Part shown: piece by piece, positions 8,090-15,621 of the stretch
Position numbering within the stretch: position 1 is the first letter of the stretch
How the letters are laid out: every line of letters begins with the position of its first letter
DNA from: Anaerolineae bacterium
Lineage (GTDB): Bacteria; Chloroflexota; Anaerolineae; UBA4142; SHND01
Length of the DNA: 33,721 nt
Direction of reading: 5' to 3'
NCBI GenBank assembly: GCA_022072245.1
Contig: JAJVIA010000016.1
Location: 47,461 to 81,181, forward strand
Made by a program: the position numbers and the translations under genes
Notes under the pieces: generated by a model
The model's database searches: none
What the model was told of the DNA's origin: nothing
What the model saw: the letters and a program-made list of their open reading frames with translations, nothing else

Positions 8090-9163
8090 TTACCGTCGGC
8101 CGCGGCCGTTGGCGTTGGCGAAACCGCGCGGCAAAATGTCGAGCATTTCGAGGAATTGGCCCGCGCCGCGCACAACGCACGTCAACGGGTCGTCGGCGAC
8201 ATAGACGCGCATTTTGGTTTCGCGCGAAAGACGTTCCGCCAAACCGCCGAGGATGGCGCCGCCCCCCGCCAGCACAATGCCGCGCACCATCAAATCGGCG
8301 ACCAATTCCGGCGGCGTTTCGTCAATCGTCGTTTTCAACGCGTCAATGATTTGATTCACCGGCACGACCAACGCTTCGCGAATTTCGACGGATGAAATTT
8401 CGATGGACTCGGGCAAACCCGTAATCAGATTGCGCCCGCGAATAACCATCGTGCGTTCTTGATGTAAAGGATAAGCGGACCCGATTTCGATTTTCGCCTG
8501 TTCCGCCATGCGTTCGCCGATGAGCAGATTGTATTTTTCGCGCGCATAGCGGATGATTTCATCGTCCATCTCGTCGCCCGCCACGCGCACGGAACGACTG
8601 ACGACGATGCCGCCGAGCGACAGGACCGCCATTTCGGTCGTGCCGCCGCCAATATCCACAATCATCGAACCGACCGCTTCGGTGACCGGCAAACCCGCGC
8701 CGATGGCAGCCGCCATCGGTTCTTCGATGAGATGCACTTCACGCGCGCCCGCGCTGATGGCGGCGTCTTTGACCGCGCGCTTTTCGACTTCGGTGACGCC
8801 GGAAGGGATGCCAATGACGACGCGCGGCCGGTGGGGCAGGGGTAAAAAAGTTTGGTCGTGAACGCGATGGATGAAATGCGTCAACATCGCTTCGGTCACG
8901 TCAAAATCGGAAATGACGCCATCGCGCAGGGGACGAATCGCGATAATGTCAGAGGGCGTGCGGCCCACCATTTGCTTGGCTTCCGAGCCGATGGCGAGGA
9001 CGCGCTTGCTGCGGCGTTCAATCGCGACGACGGAAGGTTCGTTGATGGTGATGCCGCGCCCGCGCACGAGGACGAGCGTATTCGCCGTGCCAAGGTCAAT
9101 GCTAATGTCGCGCGAGAACGCGCCGAAAATTGCATTAAAGGGATTGGTCAGCGCGCTCGTCAC
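8090..9163 (-). CDS. mreB: Rod shape-determining actin-like protein MreB
   Basis: MreB polymerises on the inner membrane and guides cell-wall synthesis along the cylinder. The 357-residue protein has the actin-fold ATP-binding motifs: phosphate 1 SIDLGTANT (21-29), the EEPMAAAIGAG connector (about 147-157), phosphate 2 DIGGGTTEM (170-178) and the adenosine motif GIVLAGGGAILGG (about 295-307). An N-terminal stretch before the first strand (NPFNAIFGAFSRD) may serve as membrane-binding helix. Start is GTG, preceded at good distance by AGGAG, with a strong promoter further upstream. It heads mreBCD and the membrane-protein gene. The C-terminus ends in NANGRGRR, a short basic extension. Confidence 0.97.
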   Translation of the reverse strand: MTSALTNPFNAIFGAFSRDISIDLGTANTLVLVRGRGITINEPSVVAIERRSKRVLAIGSEAKQMVGRTPSDIIAIRPLRDGVISDFDVTEAMLTHFIHRVHDQTFLPLPHRPRVVIGIPSGVTEVEKRAVKDAAISAGAREVHLIEEPMAAAIGAGLPVTEAVGSMIVDIGGGTTEMAVLSLGGIVVSRSVRVAGDEMDDEIIRYAREKYNLLIGERMAEQAKIEIGSAYPLHQERTMVIRGRNLITGLPESIEISSVEIREALVVPVNQIIDALKTTIDETPPELVADLMVRGIVLAGGGAILGGLAERLSRETKMRVYVADDPLTCVVRGAGQFLEMLDILPRGFANANGRGRR

Positions 9164-9206
9164 GGTACAACGCTCCTATGCGGAAAAACAACAATCATTC
9201 TGGCGG

Positions 9207-9236
9207 ATTATAGCACAAGTCCAAACAAGACCCCAA
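9207..9236 (-). promoter_or_regulatory. Promoter of the mreBCD unit
   Basis: The minus strand has TTGGGG (9236-9231), an 18-base spacer ending in TGC and a perfect TATAAT (9212-9207): an extended -10 promoter. The predicted start near 9200 gives a leader of about 37 bases containing the AGGAG site. The -35 lies within the left arm of a 14-bp inverted repeat. Confidence 0.75.
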
Positions 9237-9308
9237 GGATTTGTACGGAGAGCCATGCGGCGACGCGAAAAATCGCAGCCACGCCCTAGCGCAAAAATCC
9301 TTGGGGTC
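9229..9308. repeat. 14-bp inverted repeat overlapping mreB promoter
   Basis: GACCCCAAGGATTT (9229-9242) is exactly complementary to AAATCCTTGGGGTC (9295-9308), with 52 bases between. Inside lies a smaller hairpin, GCGA-AAAA-TCGC. The repeat is between the rplY stop and the mreB start and covers the mreB -35 element. Its arms resemble those of the hairpin at 30916-30951. It could be an operator, a processing hairpin or a dispersed repeat. Confidence 0.7.
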
Positions 9309-9375
9309 CGAAACACGGATTGCCGCCGCCGAACGGCGCCAATTTTGACGCGTGCCAGCGCCGCACAGCCAAATA

Positions 9376-10032
9376 TTATTTCTTGGCTTCGGCTTCGTCT
9401 TCTTCTTTCTTGCCTTTGCTGACCACTTCGACTTCGGCGGTTGCCACGGGCGCTTCGGTTTCGACGACTTCTTCTTTGACCGGAATAATTTTGGCGAGCA
9501 GTTCGTCGTGCGAGGTGAGAATTTCAACCTTGTCGCCCAATTCCAAATTCGAGACGTGAATCGAGTCGCCGATATTTTGCAGACCGGAAATGTCCAATTG
9601 AATTTCGGGAATCAGGTCCGCCGCCAGCACGCGCACGGCGATTTTTTCCAAGCCGCGCAGCAGCAAACCGTTGCCGCTTTTTACAATGGGCGACGTGCCA
9701 TGCAGCACAATCGGCACATCCACTTGCATCTTTTCGGTCAACGAAATTTCTTGAAAATCCACGTGCCACAAATTGCCGCTGATGGGTTCGCGTTGAATTT
9801 CGCGCGCAATGACAAGGTGCGGTTTGCCGTCGCCGTTGTCGAGCCGAATGAGCCGATTGTGTCCGGCTTTGTGCAAGACCGTACGCAAAGGACGTTCTTC
9901 GGCTTGCAAATTTTTGGCGGTGGTGTGCGCGCCATAGACCGAGAGGGGAATCCAACCGGCGCGGCGCAGCGCGCGCACTTGTTTGCCCACAATCTCGCGA
10001 GGTTTAACGGATAAAATAATTTCTTCAGCCAT
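9376..10032 (-). CDS. rplY: Ribosomal protein L25 (general stress protein Ctc type)
   Basis: L25 binds 5S rRNA in the large ribosomal subunit. This is the two-domain CTC/TL5 form with 218 residues. An N-terminal 5S-binding barrel (about 1-92, LSVKPREIVGKQVRALRRAGWIPLSVYG) is followed by the C-terminal domain (about 95-190, HVDFQEISLTEKMQVDVPIVLHG, IQLDISGLQNIGDSIHVSNLELG), then a charged tail rich in Glu and Lys ending EAEAKK. GGAAGG lies at good distance before the chosen ATG. An in-frame upstream extension would begin with an Arg-rich stretch not seen in the family. The gene has its own promoter, is divergent from hpt and stands upstream of mreB. Confidence 0.95.
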   Translation of the reverse strand: MAEEIILSVKPREIVGKQVRALRRAGWIPLSVYGAHTTAKNLQAEERPLRTVLHKAGHNRLIRLDNGDGKPHLVIAREIQREPISGNLWHVDFQEISLTEKMQVDVPIVLHGTSPIVKSGNGLLLRGLEKIAVRVLAADLIPEIQLDISGLQNIGDSIHVSNLELGDKVEILTSHDELLAKIIPVKEEVVETEAPVATAEVEVVSKGKKEEDEAEAKK

Positions 10033-10119
10033 TTCGTGCTGTTTCCTTCCTGTGCGCCGCGTACGCCGCGCATTCCTTGTTCGCAATCGGTTAAATGCAT
10101 CCTACGGACGCAAGTGGCT

Positions 10120-10147
10120 ATTATAACCGCGAAGAGTAGAAGGTCAA
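10120..10147 (-). promoter_or_regulatory. Promoter of rplY
   Basis: Minus-strand TTGACC (10147-10142), a 16-base spacer and TATAAT (10125-10120). The predicted leader is about 80 bases, long enough for autoregulation, but I recognise no 5S-like mimic in it. Confidence 0.7.
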
Positions 10148-10263
10148 ATTAACTGCTTGTCTCGCTTGTGTCCATCGGCGGCGCGAGTTTAGAGTTTTGT
10201 TCAAGGAGGATTCGGCAAAGGGGAACAACGCGCGCAAGTCATCACGCGCGCGTGTCGCGTTTG

Positions 10264-10292
10264 TTGCACGGCATTTGAGGACATGCTACAAT
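10264..10292 (+). promoter_or_regulatory. Promoter of hpt
   Basis: TTGCAC (10264-10269), 17 bases, TACAAT (10287-10292). Divergent from the rplY promoter. The predicted start near 10299 is upstream of both candidate hpt start codons. Confidence 0.7.
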
Positions 10293-10380
10293 CTTTGCCG
10301 TTCCAACAAGAATCATATTTTGACGGATGACGTTTGACGCACAAACATTCCCCGTCACTTGTCATCTGTCCCATTTTCCC

Positions 10381-10926
10381 ATGCGCCTTGAAGACAATCT
10401 CGCCAAAATTTTGATTCCCAGCGACGCGCTCCAAGCGCGCATCTATGAATTGGGCGCGCAAATCGCGCGCGATTACGCCGACTTGCGCCCGCTGCTCGTG
10501 TGCGTCTTGAAAGGCGGCGTCATCTTTTTGTCCGATTTGTCGCGCGCCATGTCCATTCCGCACGAATTGGATTTCATGGCGATTTCGTCATACGGCGGCA
10601 AACGCATCGAATCGTCGGGCGTGGTGCGGATTCTCATGGACTTGAACGCGAGCATCGAACGGCGGCACGTGTTGATTGTCGAGGACATTATTGACACCGG
10701 ACACACGCTGCACTATATGATTGAAACGCTGCGCGCGCGCAATCCCGCGAGTTTGAAAATTTGCACGCTGCTCAATAAACCCGAACGCCGTGAAGTGGAC
10801 ATCGCGCTCGACTATGTGGGCTTTGACATTCCCAATGAATTTGTCGTCGGGTTCGGTTTGGACTTTGACGAGCTCTATCGCAACTTGCCGTATATCGGCG
10901 TGCTGAAACCGGAAATGTACGCGTGA
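10381..10926 (+). CDS. hpt: Hypoxanthine(-guanine) phosphoribosyltransferase
   Basis: The enzyme salvages hypoxanthine or guanine with PRPP to give IMP or GMP in the cytoplasm. The 181-residue protein has the normal bacterial length. Family marks: LLVCVLKGGVIFLSDLSRA (PPi-binding loop, about 38-56), the flexible-loop motif SSYGG (about 69-73), the PRPP-binding signature VLIVEDIIDTGHTL (97-110, with E101, D102 and D105) and a C-terminal DYVGFDIPNEFVVGFGLDFDELYRNLPYIG. I chose the ATG at 10381 (MRLEDNLAKIL) because homologues start there. An ATG at 10327 would add 18 residues of no family similarity. Neither has a clear Shine-Dalgarno sequence. The gene has its own promoter and a strong terminator. 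Confidence 0.95.
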   Translation: MRLEDNLAKILIPSDALQARIYELGAQIARDYADLRPLLVCVLKGGVIFLSDLSRAMSIPHELDFMAISSYGGKRIESSGVVRILMDLNASIERRHVLIVEDIIDTGHTLHYMIETLRARNPASLKICTLLNKPERREVDIALDYVGFDIPNEFVVGFGLDFDELYRNLPYIGVLKPEMYA

Positions 10927-10930
10927 TAAA

Positions 10931-10965
10931 AAAATTCTCGCAACCGCGTTGCGAGAATTTTTTTT
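10931..10965. terminator. Bidirectional intrinsic terminator
   Basis: AAAATTCTCGCAA / TTGCGAGAATTTT form a perfect 13-bp stem around a CCGCG loop, with T-run on the right and A-run on the left. It serves convergent hpt and the aminotransferase gene, whose stop codon overlaps its end. Confidence 0.9.
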
Positions 10966-12133
10966 AATCCTGAATTTTTTCTACGGCTTGACGGATCCGC
11001 CGCAGCGCCTCGCGGATATTTTCCAACGAATTGGCGTAACTGAAACGCAAATAGCCCTCGCCATATTCGCCGAACGCGGTGCCGCTCAAACACGCCACAC
11101 CCGCTTCATTCAAAATATAATCCGCCAACTTGCGCGAATCCCAACCCGTGCCGGTGATGTTGGGAAAGACATAGAATGCGCCGGCTGGTTTTTTACAAGT
11201 GAAACCGGGAATTTGATTCATCCCCTCCACAATCGCGTCGCGGCGCTCTTGAAACGCGCGGCGCATCGTTTCGACGGATTCTTGGGGGCCGTTCAACGCC
11301 TCGACGCCCGCCCACTGCGTTAGCGCCGAAACGCACGAATTGGAATTGGTCATCAAGCGCGTAATGTGCGGCGCGAGCGTTTCATTCATCACGCCAAAAC
11401 CCAAACGCCAACCCGTCATCGAGTACGATTTTGAAAACCCGTCGAGAATGATGGTGCGCTCCAACATGCCAGGGAATTGCGTAATGCTTTGAAATTCGCC
11501 GTCGTAAATGATTTGCCAATAAATTTCGTCGGCGAGAACGGGAATATCGTATTTCGTCGCCAGCTCTGCAATCACGGCGAGGTCGTCTGTGGTGAATACG
11601 CCGCCGGTGGGATTCTGCGGCGAATTGAGAATAATGAGTTTTGTTTTTTCGTTGACGAGCGAACGAAATTCTTGCGGGTCGAAACGAAAATTATTTTCTT
11701 CGCGCAGGCGATAAAAACGCGGCACGCCGCCGGTGAAACGAATCATGCTCTCGTAAATCGGGAACGCGGGATTGGGCGTCACCACTTCGCTGCCGGCGTC
11801 CACCAGCGCGAGCATGATAAAAAACATAATCGGTTTGCCGCCGGGCGTGACGACGACTTGATTGGGATTGACGGGAATGTGGCGCGATTCGCTCACGCGT
11901 TTCGCAATCGCCGCGCGCAGTTCGGGAATGCCCGCGCTCGGCGTGTACTTGGTCGCGCCGTGACGCACCGCCGTCACCGCCGCTTCGACGATATTTTCGG
12001 GCGTCGCAAAATCGGGTTCGCCCACTTCGAGATGAATAATGTCGCGCCCTTGCGCTTCGAGCGCGCGCGCTTTGACGAGAACCTCGAACGCCGTTTCCGT
12101 GCCGAGATTGTTCATGCGATTGGCTAACTTCAT
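10964..12133 (-). CDS. Class I/II pyridoxal phosphate aminotransferase
   Basis: The 389-residue protein belongs to fold-type I aminotransferases of the aspartate/aromatic class (subgroup I-gamma-like). It should transfer an amino group between an amino acid and a 2-oxo acid in the cytoplasm. PLP-binding residues are visible: N174 in NPTGG, D202 and Y205 in ADEIYW, and the Schiff-base lysine K235 in DGFSKSYSMTGWRLG. The substrate-binding Arg near the C-terminus is probably the one in GYLRFSYA. Substrate (aspartate, alanine, aromatic or branched chain) cannot be assigned. The start ATG has AAGGAG nine bases upstream. It stands alone, 143 bases beyond the SemiSWEET-like gene, and ends at the terminator shared with hpt. 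Confidence 0.93.
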   Translation of the reverse strand: MKLANRMNNLGTETAFEVLVKARALEAQGRDIIHLEVGEPDFATPENIVEAAVTAVRHGATKYTPSAGIPELRAAIAKRVSESRHIPVNPNQVVVTPGGKPIMFFIMLALVDAGSEVVTPNPAFPIYESMIRFTGGVPRFYRLREENNFRFDPQEFRSLVNEKTKLIILNSPQNPTGGVFTTDDLAVIAELATKYDIPVLADEIYWQIIYDGEFQSITQFPGMLERTIILDGFSKSYSMTGWRLGFGVMNETLAPHITRLMTNSNSCVSALTQWAGVEALNGPQESVETMRRAFQERRDAIVEGMNQIPGFTCKKPAGAFYVFPNITGTGWDSRKLADYILNEAGVACLSGTAFGEYGEGYLRFSYANSLENIREALRRIRQAVEKIQD

Positions 12134-12276
12134 AGCAGCTTTGCTCCTTGGTCAAATATAAGCGGATGCTTGGTTTGGGTTTGGACGCGCGCCGAAACGC
12201 TTGCTTGAAATTTGCTTTGCCGGTTTTAATCTGCCAAGCTTTGAGTCTGTCGCGCGTTAGCTTTAACAAACGCTGA

Positions 12277-12573
12277 TTACGCGGACGCGTTGTGAATTGG
12301 CGCGCGCCGCCGATAATGAAACAACAAGACCACCATAATACCGTTCATCAGCGACCACACCAAATTGGCAATGATAAAGGGCGCGTCGGCAATCATCAAA
12401 CTATAGACTAAACCGACGGACGCATTCGTCAAGCCCATGGTGTAGGGCACCCAACTGACGCCGATATTATTTTTGCGCCGATACGTCAAACGCACTTGCG
12501 CCCCGAGCGAGAGCGCGCAAACGATATTTACGACAATTAAAATAACGCCAAAGAATTGCGTCGCGTTGTTCAT
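12277..12573 (-). CDS. Small three-TM membrane protein, SemiSWEET/PQ-loop-like
   Basis: The 98-residue protein has three hydrophobic segments (about 5-25, 42-60, 66-86). The spacing and the second half, LTNASVGLVYSLMIADAPFIIANLVWSLMNGIMVVLLF, resemble bacterial SemiSWEETs, sugar facilitators that work as dimers of three-helix units. The exact PQ motif is not present; WVPYTMG stands in its place. I therefore give only the fold class. AAAGGG precedes the ATG, which lies nine bases after the thioesterase stop, so it is probably the last gene of that run. Alternative: a small membrane protein of unrelated function. Confidence 0.55.
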   Translation of the reverse strand: MNNATQFFGVILIVVNIVCALSLGAQVRLTYRRKNNIGVSWVPYTMGLTNASVGLVYSLMIADAPFIIANLVWSLMNGIMVVLLFHYRRRAPIHNASA

Positions 12574-12582
12574 GACAGCCCT

Positions 12583-13173
12583 TTACGTCGAGTTGGATTT
12601 TTTATTGGCTTGCGCCAAACGATAGCGCTGCCGCGCCGCGCCTTCCTCCCAACGGCGGCGCTCTTCGTCGCTTTCTAAAATCAATGGCGGCACCGGCGTC
12701 GCCTGACCGTACTGGTCGAGCGCGACATAGACGAGATACGCGGAATTGGTGTGCGTGATGTGTCCCGTCACGACGTTCTCGGCTTCGACGCGCACGCCCA
12801 CCTCCATCGAAGTGCGTCCGACCCAATTCACCGACGCGTTGAGCGAGAGGAGCGCGCCGACATGCACGGGCGAAAGAAAGGTCATGGAATCCATCGCCAC
12901 GGTGACGGTGACATTGCGCGCGTGTTTCATTGCCGCAAAGCCGCCGCCTTCGTCCACCAATTTCATAATTTCGCCGCCATGCACATTGCCCAGCGGATTC
13001 GCCAAATCGGGATTCATCACCAACGACAAGCGCATTTGGGAATCGCTGACGCGTTTGGGCGCGAGCGTTTTATCGCCGCCGCGAATATCCAAAGGCGGCG
13101 CGGGCGGTTTGGCGCTCGTGCGCGCGCGCCGAACCGGGGTTGTTTTTGAGGTTCGTTTATTTTTCGCTGGCAT
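12583..13173 (-). CDS. Acyl-CoA thioesterase, hotdog fold (YciA/ACOT-like)
   Basis: The 196-residue protein probably hydrolyses acyl-CoA to free acid and CoA. The hotdog domain spans about 43-165: MRLSLVMNPDLANPLGNVHGG with the long helix EIMKLVDEGGGFAAMKHA, then VTVAMDSMTFLSPVHVGALLSLNASVNWVGRTSMEVGVRVEAE. H65-G-G and D74 are the expected catalytic-site elements. About 40 residues at the N-terminus are basic, Pro- and Ala-rich and probably disordered. I chose the ATG at 13173, with AAAGGA upstream. It overlaps the end of the methyltransferase gene by 17 bases, so translation may be coupled. The frame stays open further upstream, but that lies antisense or out of frame within the methyltransferase. 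Confidence 0.88.
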   Translation of the reverse strand: MPAKNKRTSKTTPVRRARTSAKPPAPPLDIRGGDKTLAPKRVSDSQMRLSLVMNPDLANPLGNVHGGEIMKLVDEGGGFAAMKHARNVTVTVAMDSMTFLSPVHVGALLSLNASVNWVGRTSMEVGVRVEAENVVTGHITHTNSAYLVYVALDQYGQATPVPPLILESDEERRRWEEGAARQRYRLAQANKKSNST

Positions 13174-13735
13174 CTTGTTTCCTTTGCCATTCGTACCAGG
13201 CAGATTTTCCATCGTCGGCATAATGACGCAAATCAAAGGCGCGCGCAAATAACGCTTCCACGTCCGCGCGCGCGAGGCCCCAGTTGCGCGCGCCGCGGCG
13301 GTGCGGAAAAAACGCGTACAGCAAGAGCGTGGCGCCGGGCTTTGTCCATTGGCGCGCGTTGGCGGCATAGCGCGTTTGCGCCGCGGCGCCGAAATTGTGC
13401 AAGCAGCCAATGTCGAGCAAGAAATCGAACGGCGCCGCGAACGCGCCGGGATTCAAGACGTCGGCGCAGCGAAATTCTACCGTGACGTTTGCCGCGCGCG
13501 CTCGCGCGCGCGCGCGTTCGATGGCGCGCGGGACAAAATCAATCCCGACGGTTTCAAATCCCTGCTGCGCCAAATAAATGGCGTTTGTGCCAGAGCCGCA
13601 ACCGAGATCGAGCGCGCGCCCGCGCGGCAAATTCGCTTGGGCGACCCAGGCCGTCACTTCGGGCGGCGTCACATACGTGTCCCACGGCGTTTGCCCGCGC
13701 CAATAGCGCCACCGAAAAAAAAGTCGCTGCATCAT
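13157..13735 (-). CDS. Class I SAM-dependent methyltransferase
   Basis: The 192-residue protein has the Rossmann methyltransferase core. Motif I is ALDLGCGSGTNAIYLA (about 41-56), motif II is VGIDFVPRAIERARARA (about 63-79), and the acidic adenine-binding residue is in FRCADV (about 88-93). FDFLLDIGCLHNF then gives motif IV. N-terminal TPWDTYVTPPEV resembles small thiopurine/tellurite-type methyltransferases (TPMT, TehB), but the substrate cannot be set. Start: the first of two adjacent ATG codons, with no Shine-Dalgarno sequence, six bases after the glycosyltransferase stop, so translational coupling is likely. It overlaps the thioesterase start. Confidence 0.88.
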   Translation of the reverse strand: MMQRLFFRWRYWRGQTPWDTYVTPPEVTAWVAQANLPRGRALDLGCGSGTNAIYLAQQGFETVGIDFVPRAIERARARARAANVTVEFRCADVLNPGAFAAPFDFLLDIGCLHNFGAAAQTRYAANARQWTKPGATLLLYAFFPHRRGARNWGLARADVEALFARAFDLRHYADDGKSAWYEWQRKQDASEK

Positions 13736-13741
13736 GCGGCG

Positions 13742-14860
13742 TTAGGCGGTCAACGCGCGCTGCAATGCTGCCGCGCTGGTTGTCCACGAAAATTTTTTGG
13801 CTTGCGTCAACGCTTTGGTTTGCATCATACCACGCCATTGCGAATCTTGGAGCAAGCGTTCCATCGCCCACGTCAACGCTTCGACATCGCGCGCGTCAAT
13901 CAACAGCGCCGCATCGCCCGCGACTTCGGGCAGGGAAGAATTGTTGGACGTGACCACCGCCGCGCCGCACGCGAGCGCTTCCAAGACCGGCAAACCGAAT
14001 CCTTCATACAGCGACGGATACACAAATAATTCCGCGAGCGAATAGAGCGCGGGCAAATCTTGGTCGGGCGCGAAACCGATGAAACGCACTTGGGCGCTCA
14101 CGCCAAATTTCTCCGGCGCCGCGTAAATTTCATCATACATCCAGCCGCGTCCGCCCGCAATCACCAATTCCAAATCGCGGCGTTGGCGCAAGTTTGCAAA
14201 CGCTTGAATCAGGCGCGTCAAATTTTTGCGCGGCTCGATGGCGCCGACATTCAAAATGAACGGTTTGCGTAATTCGTATTTGGCGCGGACGGCGGAAAGG
14301 GTTGCCGCGTCGGCGACGCGTTGAAAAAAATCGTCATAGCCCGAATACAAGGTTTGAATGTGCGCGGACGGCACGGCGAAAAATTCTTGCAAATCGTCGC
14401 GCGTGGCATTGGAATCGGCGAGAATCAAATCGGCGCGCGCAATCGCGCGCGGCACAGCCGCTTCCAGATACCATTTCAGATTTGGCACGGCGGTTTCGGG
14501 ATGACGTTTGAACGAGAGGTCGTGGATGGTCAAAATTTTGCGGCGCGCGCGCGTGGGCGGCAGGACAAAATCGGGCGAATAAAAAACGTCCGCGCGTCCG
14601 ACAAAAGTTTCGACGGGCAGCGGCAGTTGCGCGCGCTGCCACAGGGCGACCATGTAGCGCTCGTTCAACGGCGCGCGCGCGATGCGAAAATTTTTGGGAA
14701 ACGCGCGCGCGTCGTCGAGGTACAACGCGTCGCGCGGCACATACAAGGCGTAGGCATTGACCGAATCTTGCGCCGCTAACGCGCGCAGCAGGGAACGCGT
14801 ATACCGTCCGATGCCGGCGCGCTGGCGCGCGGCAGAGGTATAGTCAACCGCAATCTTCAT
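13742..14860 (-). CDS. Glycosyltransferase family 4 (GT-B fold)
   Basis: The 372-residue enzyme should transfer a sugar from an NDP-sugar to an acceptor on the cytoplasmic face of the membrane. The N-terminal domain begins MKIAVDYTSAARQRAGIGRYTRSLL, with the Gly-rich acceptor loop. The C-terminal domain has PFILNVGAIEPRKNLTRLI, LELVIAGGRGW, VRFIGFAPDQDLPALYSLAELFVYPS and the E286-x7-E294 motif in YEGFGLPVLEALACG, then SNNSSLPEVAGDAALLID, all GT4 (mannosyltransferase WbaZ-like) marks. Its ATG overlaps the stop of the XdhC gene as ATGA, and the methyltransferase starts six bases after its own stop. The operon placement with XdhC has no obvious metabolic sense. Confidence 0.92.
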   Translation of the reverse strand: MKIAVDYTSAARQRAGIGRYTRSLLRALAAQDSVNAYALYVPRDALYLDDARAFPKNFRIARAPLNERYMVALWQRAQLPLPVETFVGRADVFYSPDFVLPPTRARRKILTIHDLSFKRHPETAVPNLKWYLEAAVPRAIARADLILADSNATRDDLQEFFAVPSAHIQTLYSGYDDFFQRVADAATLSAVRAKYELRKPFILNVGAIEPRKNLTRLIQAFANLRQRRDLELVIAGGRGWMYDEIYAAPEKFGVSAQVRFIGFAPDQDLPALYSLAELFVYPSLYEGFGLPVLEALACGAAVVTSNNSSLPEVAGDAALLIDARDVEALTWAMERLLQDSQWRGMMQTKALTQAKKFSWTTSAAALQRALTA

Positions 14861-15603
14861 TCCGCTGCCGCGTGCATCAAATGGCCGCCGCGGCGGTTAT
14901 AGCGCACGGCGATAATTTGCGCCATGATGGCGAGCGCCATTTCGGCGGGCGAACGGCCGCCGAGGTCGAGACCGACGGGCCCGTACACCGTTTTCAAAAA
15001 TTCATCCGATACGCCTTGCGCGCGCAGCTCTGCCATGTGCTGCCGACGCGTTTCGCGCGAACCCATCGCGCCAATGTAACGCGGTTGAGTCGTCGCCAGC
15101 GCTTTGAGCGTCGGCAAATCAAATTTGGGGTCGTGCGTCAAAACGACGACATACGTGGATTGGTCAATCTGCAAACGCGGAATCACGTCGTCGGGCCATT
15201 CCACAATCAATTCGTCCACGTCGGGAAAACGTTCGCGCGTGGCAAAGCGGCCGCGCCCATCTACGATGGTGACGCGAAAACCCAACAGCTGCGCGTATTG
15301 CGCCAAGGGAATCGCCGTATGCACGCCGCCGACAATGAGGAGTCGCGGCGGCGGGGCGTACGTTTCGATGAAAACATGAACGTCGTCATAGGCGATGGTT
15401 TCGGATTGTTCCAACGCCATCAAGCGCACGGCGTCGCCAATGACGCTCTCGGTCAAAGCGCCGTCGCCCAACAACCCGCTGTACGTGCCGTCGGGGTGGA
15501 TGATGAGTTTGGCGCCGAGATTTTCGCCGCGCACCACCGTCGCGAGCGCAAACACTTTTTTCGCCGCGCAGAGTTCGGCAAATTGATCAAACCATTCGGA
15601 CAC
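14857..15603 (-). CDS. XdhC/CoxI family protein, C-terminal Rossmann part
   Basis: XdhC/CoxF-type proteins bind molybdenum cofactor, help its sulfuration and insert it into xanthine dehydrogenase or aerobic CO dehydrogenase. This 248-residue protein has a short N-terminal XdhC-like segment (about 1-80, FALATVVRGENLGAKLIIHPDG). The Rossmann domain follows: RLLIVGGVHTAIPLAQYAQLLGFRVTIVDGR, VVLTHDPKFDLPTLKALA, YIGAMGSRETRRQHMAELRAQGV and GLDLGGRSPAEMALAIMAQIIA. Start is GTG, 18 bases after the stop of the small XdhC gene, with no clear Shine-Dalgarno sequence. The molybdoenzyme it would serve is not in the window. It overlaps the glycosyltransferase by four bases. Confidence 0.9.
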   Translation of the reverse strand: MSEWFDQFAELCAAKKVFALATVVRGENLGAKLIIHPDGTYSGLLGDGALTESVIGDAVRLMALEQSETIAYDDVHVFIETYAPPPRLLIVGGVHTAIPLAQYAQLLGFRVTIVDGRGRFATRERFPDVDELIVEWPDDVIPRLQIDQSTYVVVLTHDPKFDLPTLKALATTQPRYIGAMGSRETRRQHMAELRAQGVSDEFLKTVYGPVGLDLGGRSPAEMALAIMAQIIAVRYNRRGGHLMHAAAE

Positions 15604-15621
15604 GTCAGCTTGTCACCGCGT

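Noticed and set aside
10201-10230. AAGGAGG followed by a possible small gene upstream of hpt
   Set aside because: A good Shine-Dalgarno-like word is present but no start codon with a frame of useful length follows it, and it lies upstream of the hpt promoter.
13731-13745. Word ATGCGGCGTTAG shared between the window start (5-16) and the methyltransferase/glycosyltransferase junction
   Set aside because: The exact match is only 12 bases of common GC-rich words. It is too short to claim a repeat without a genome-wide count.
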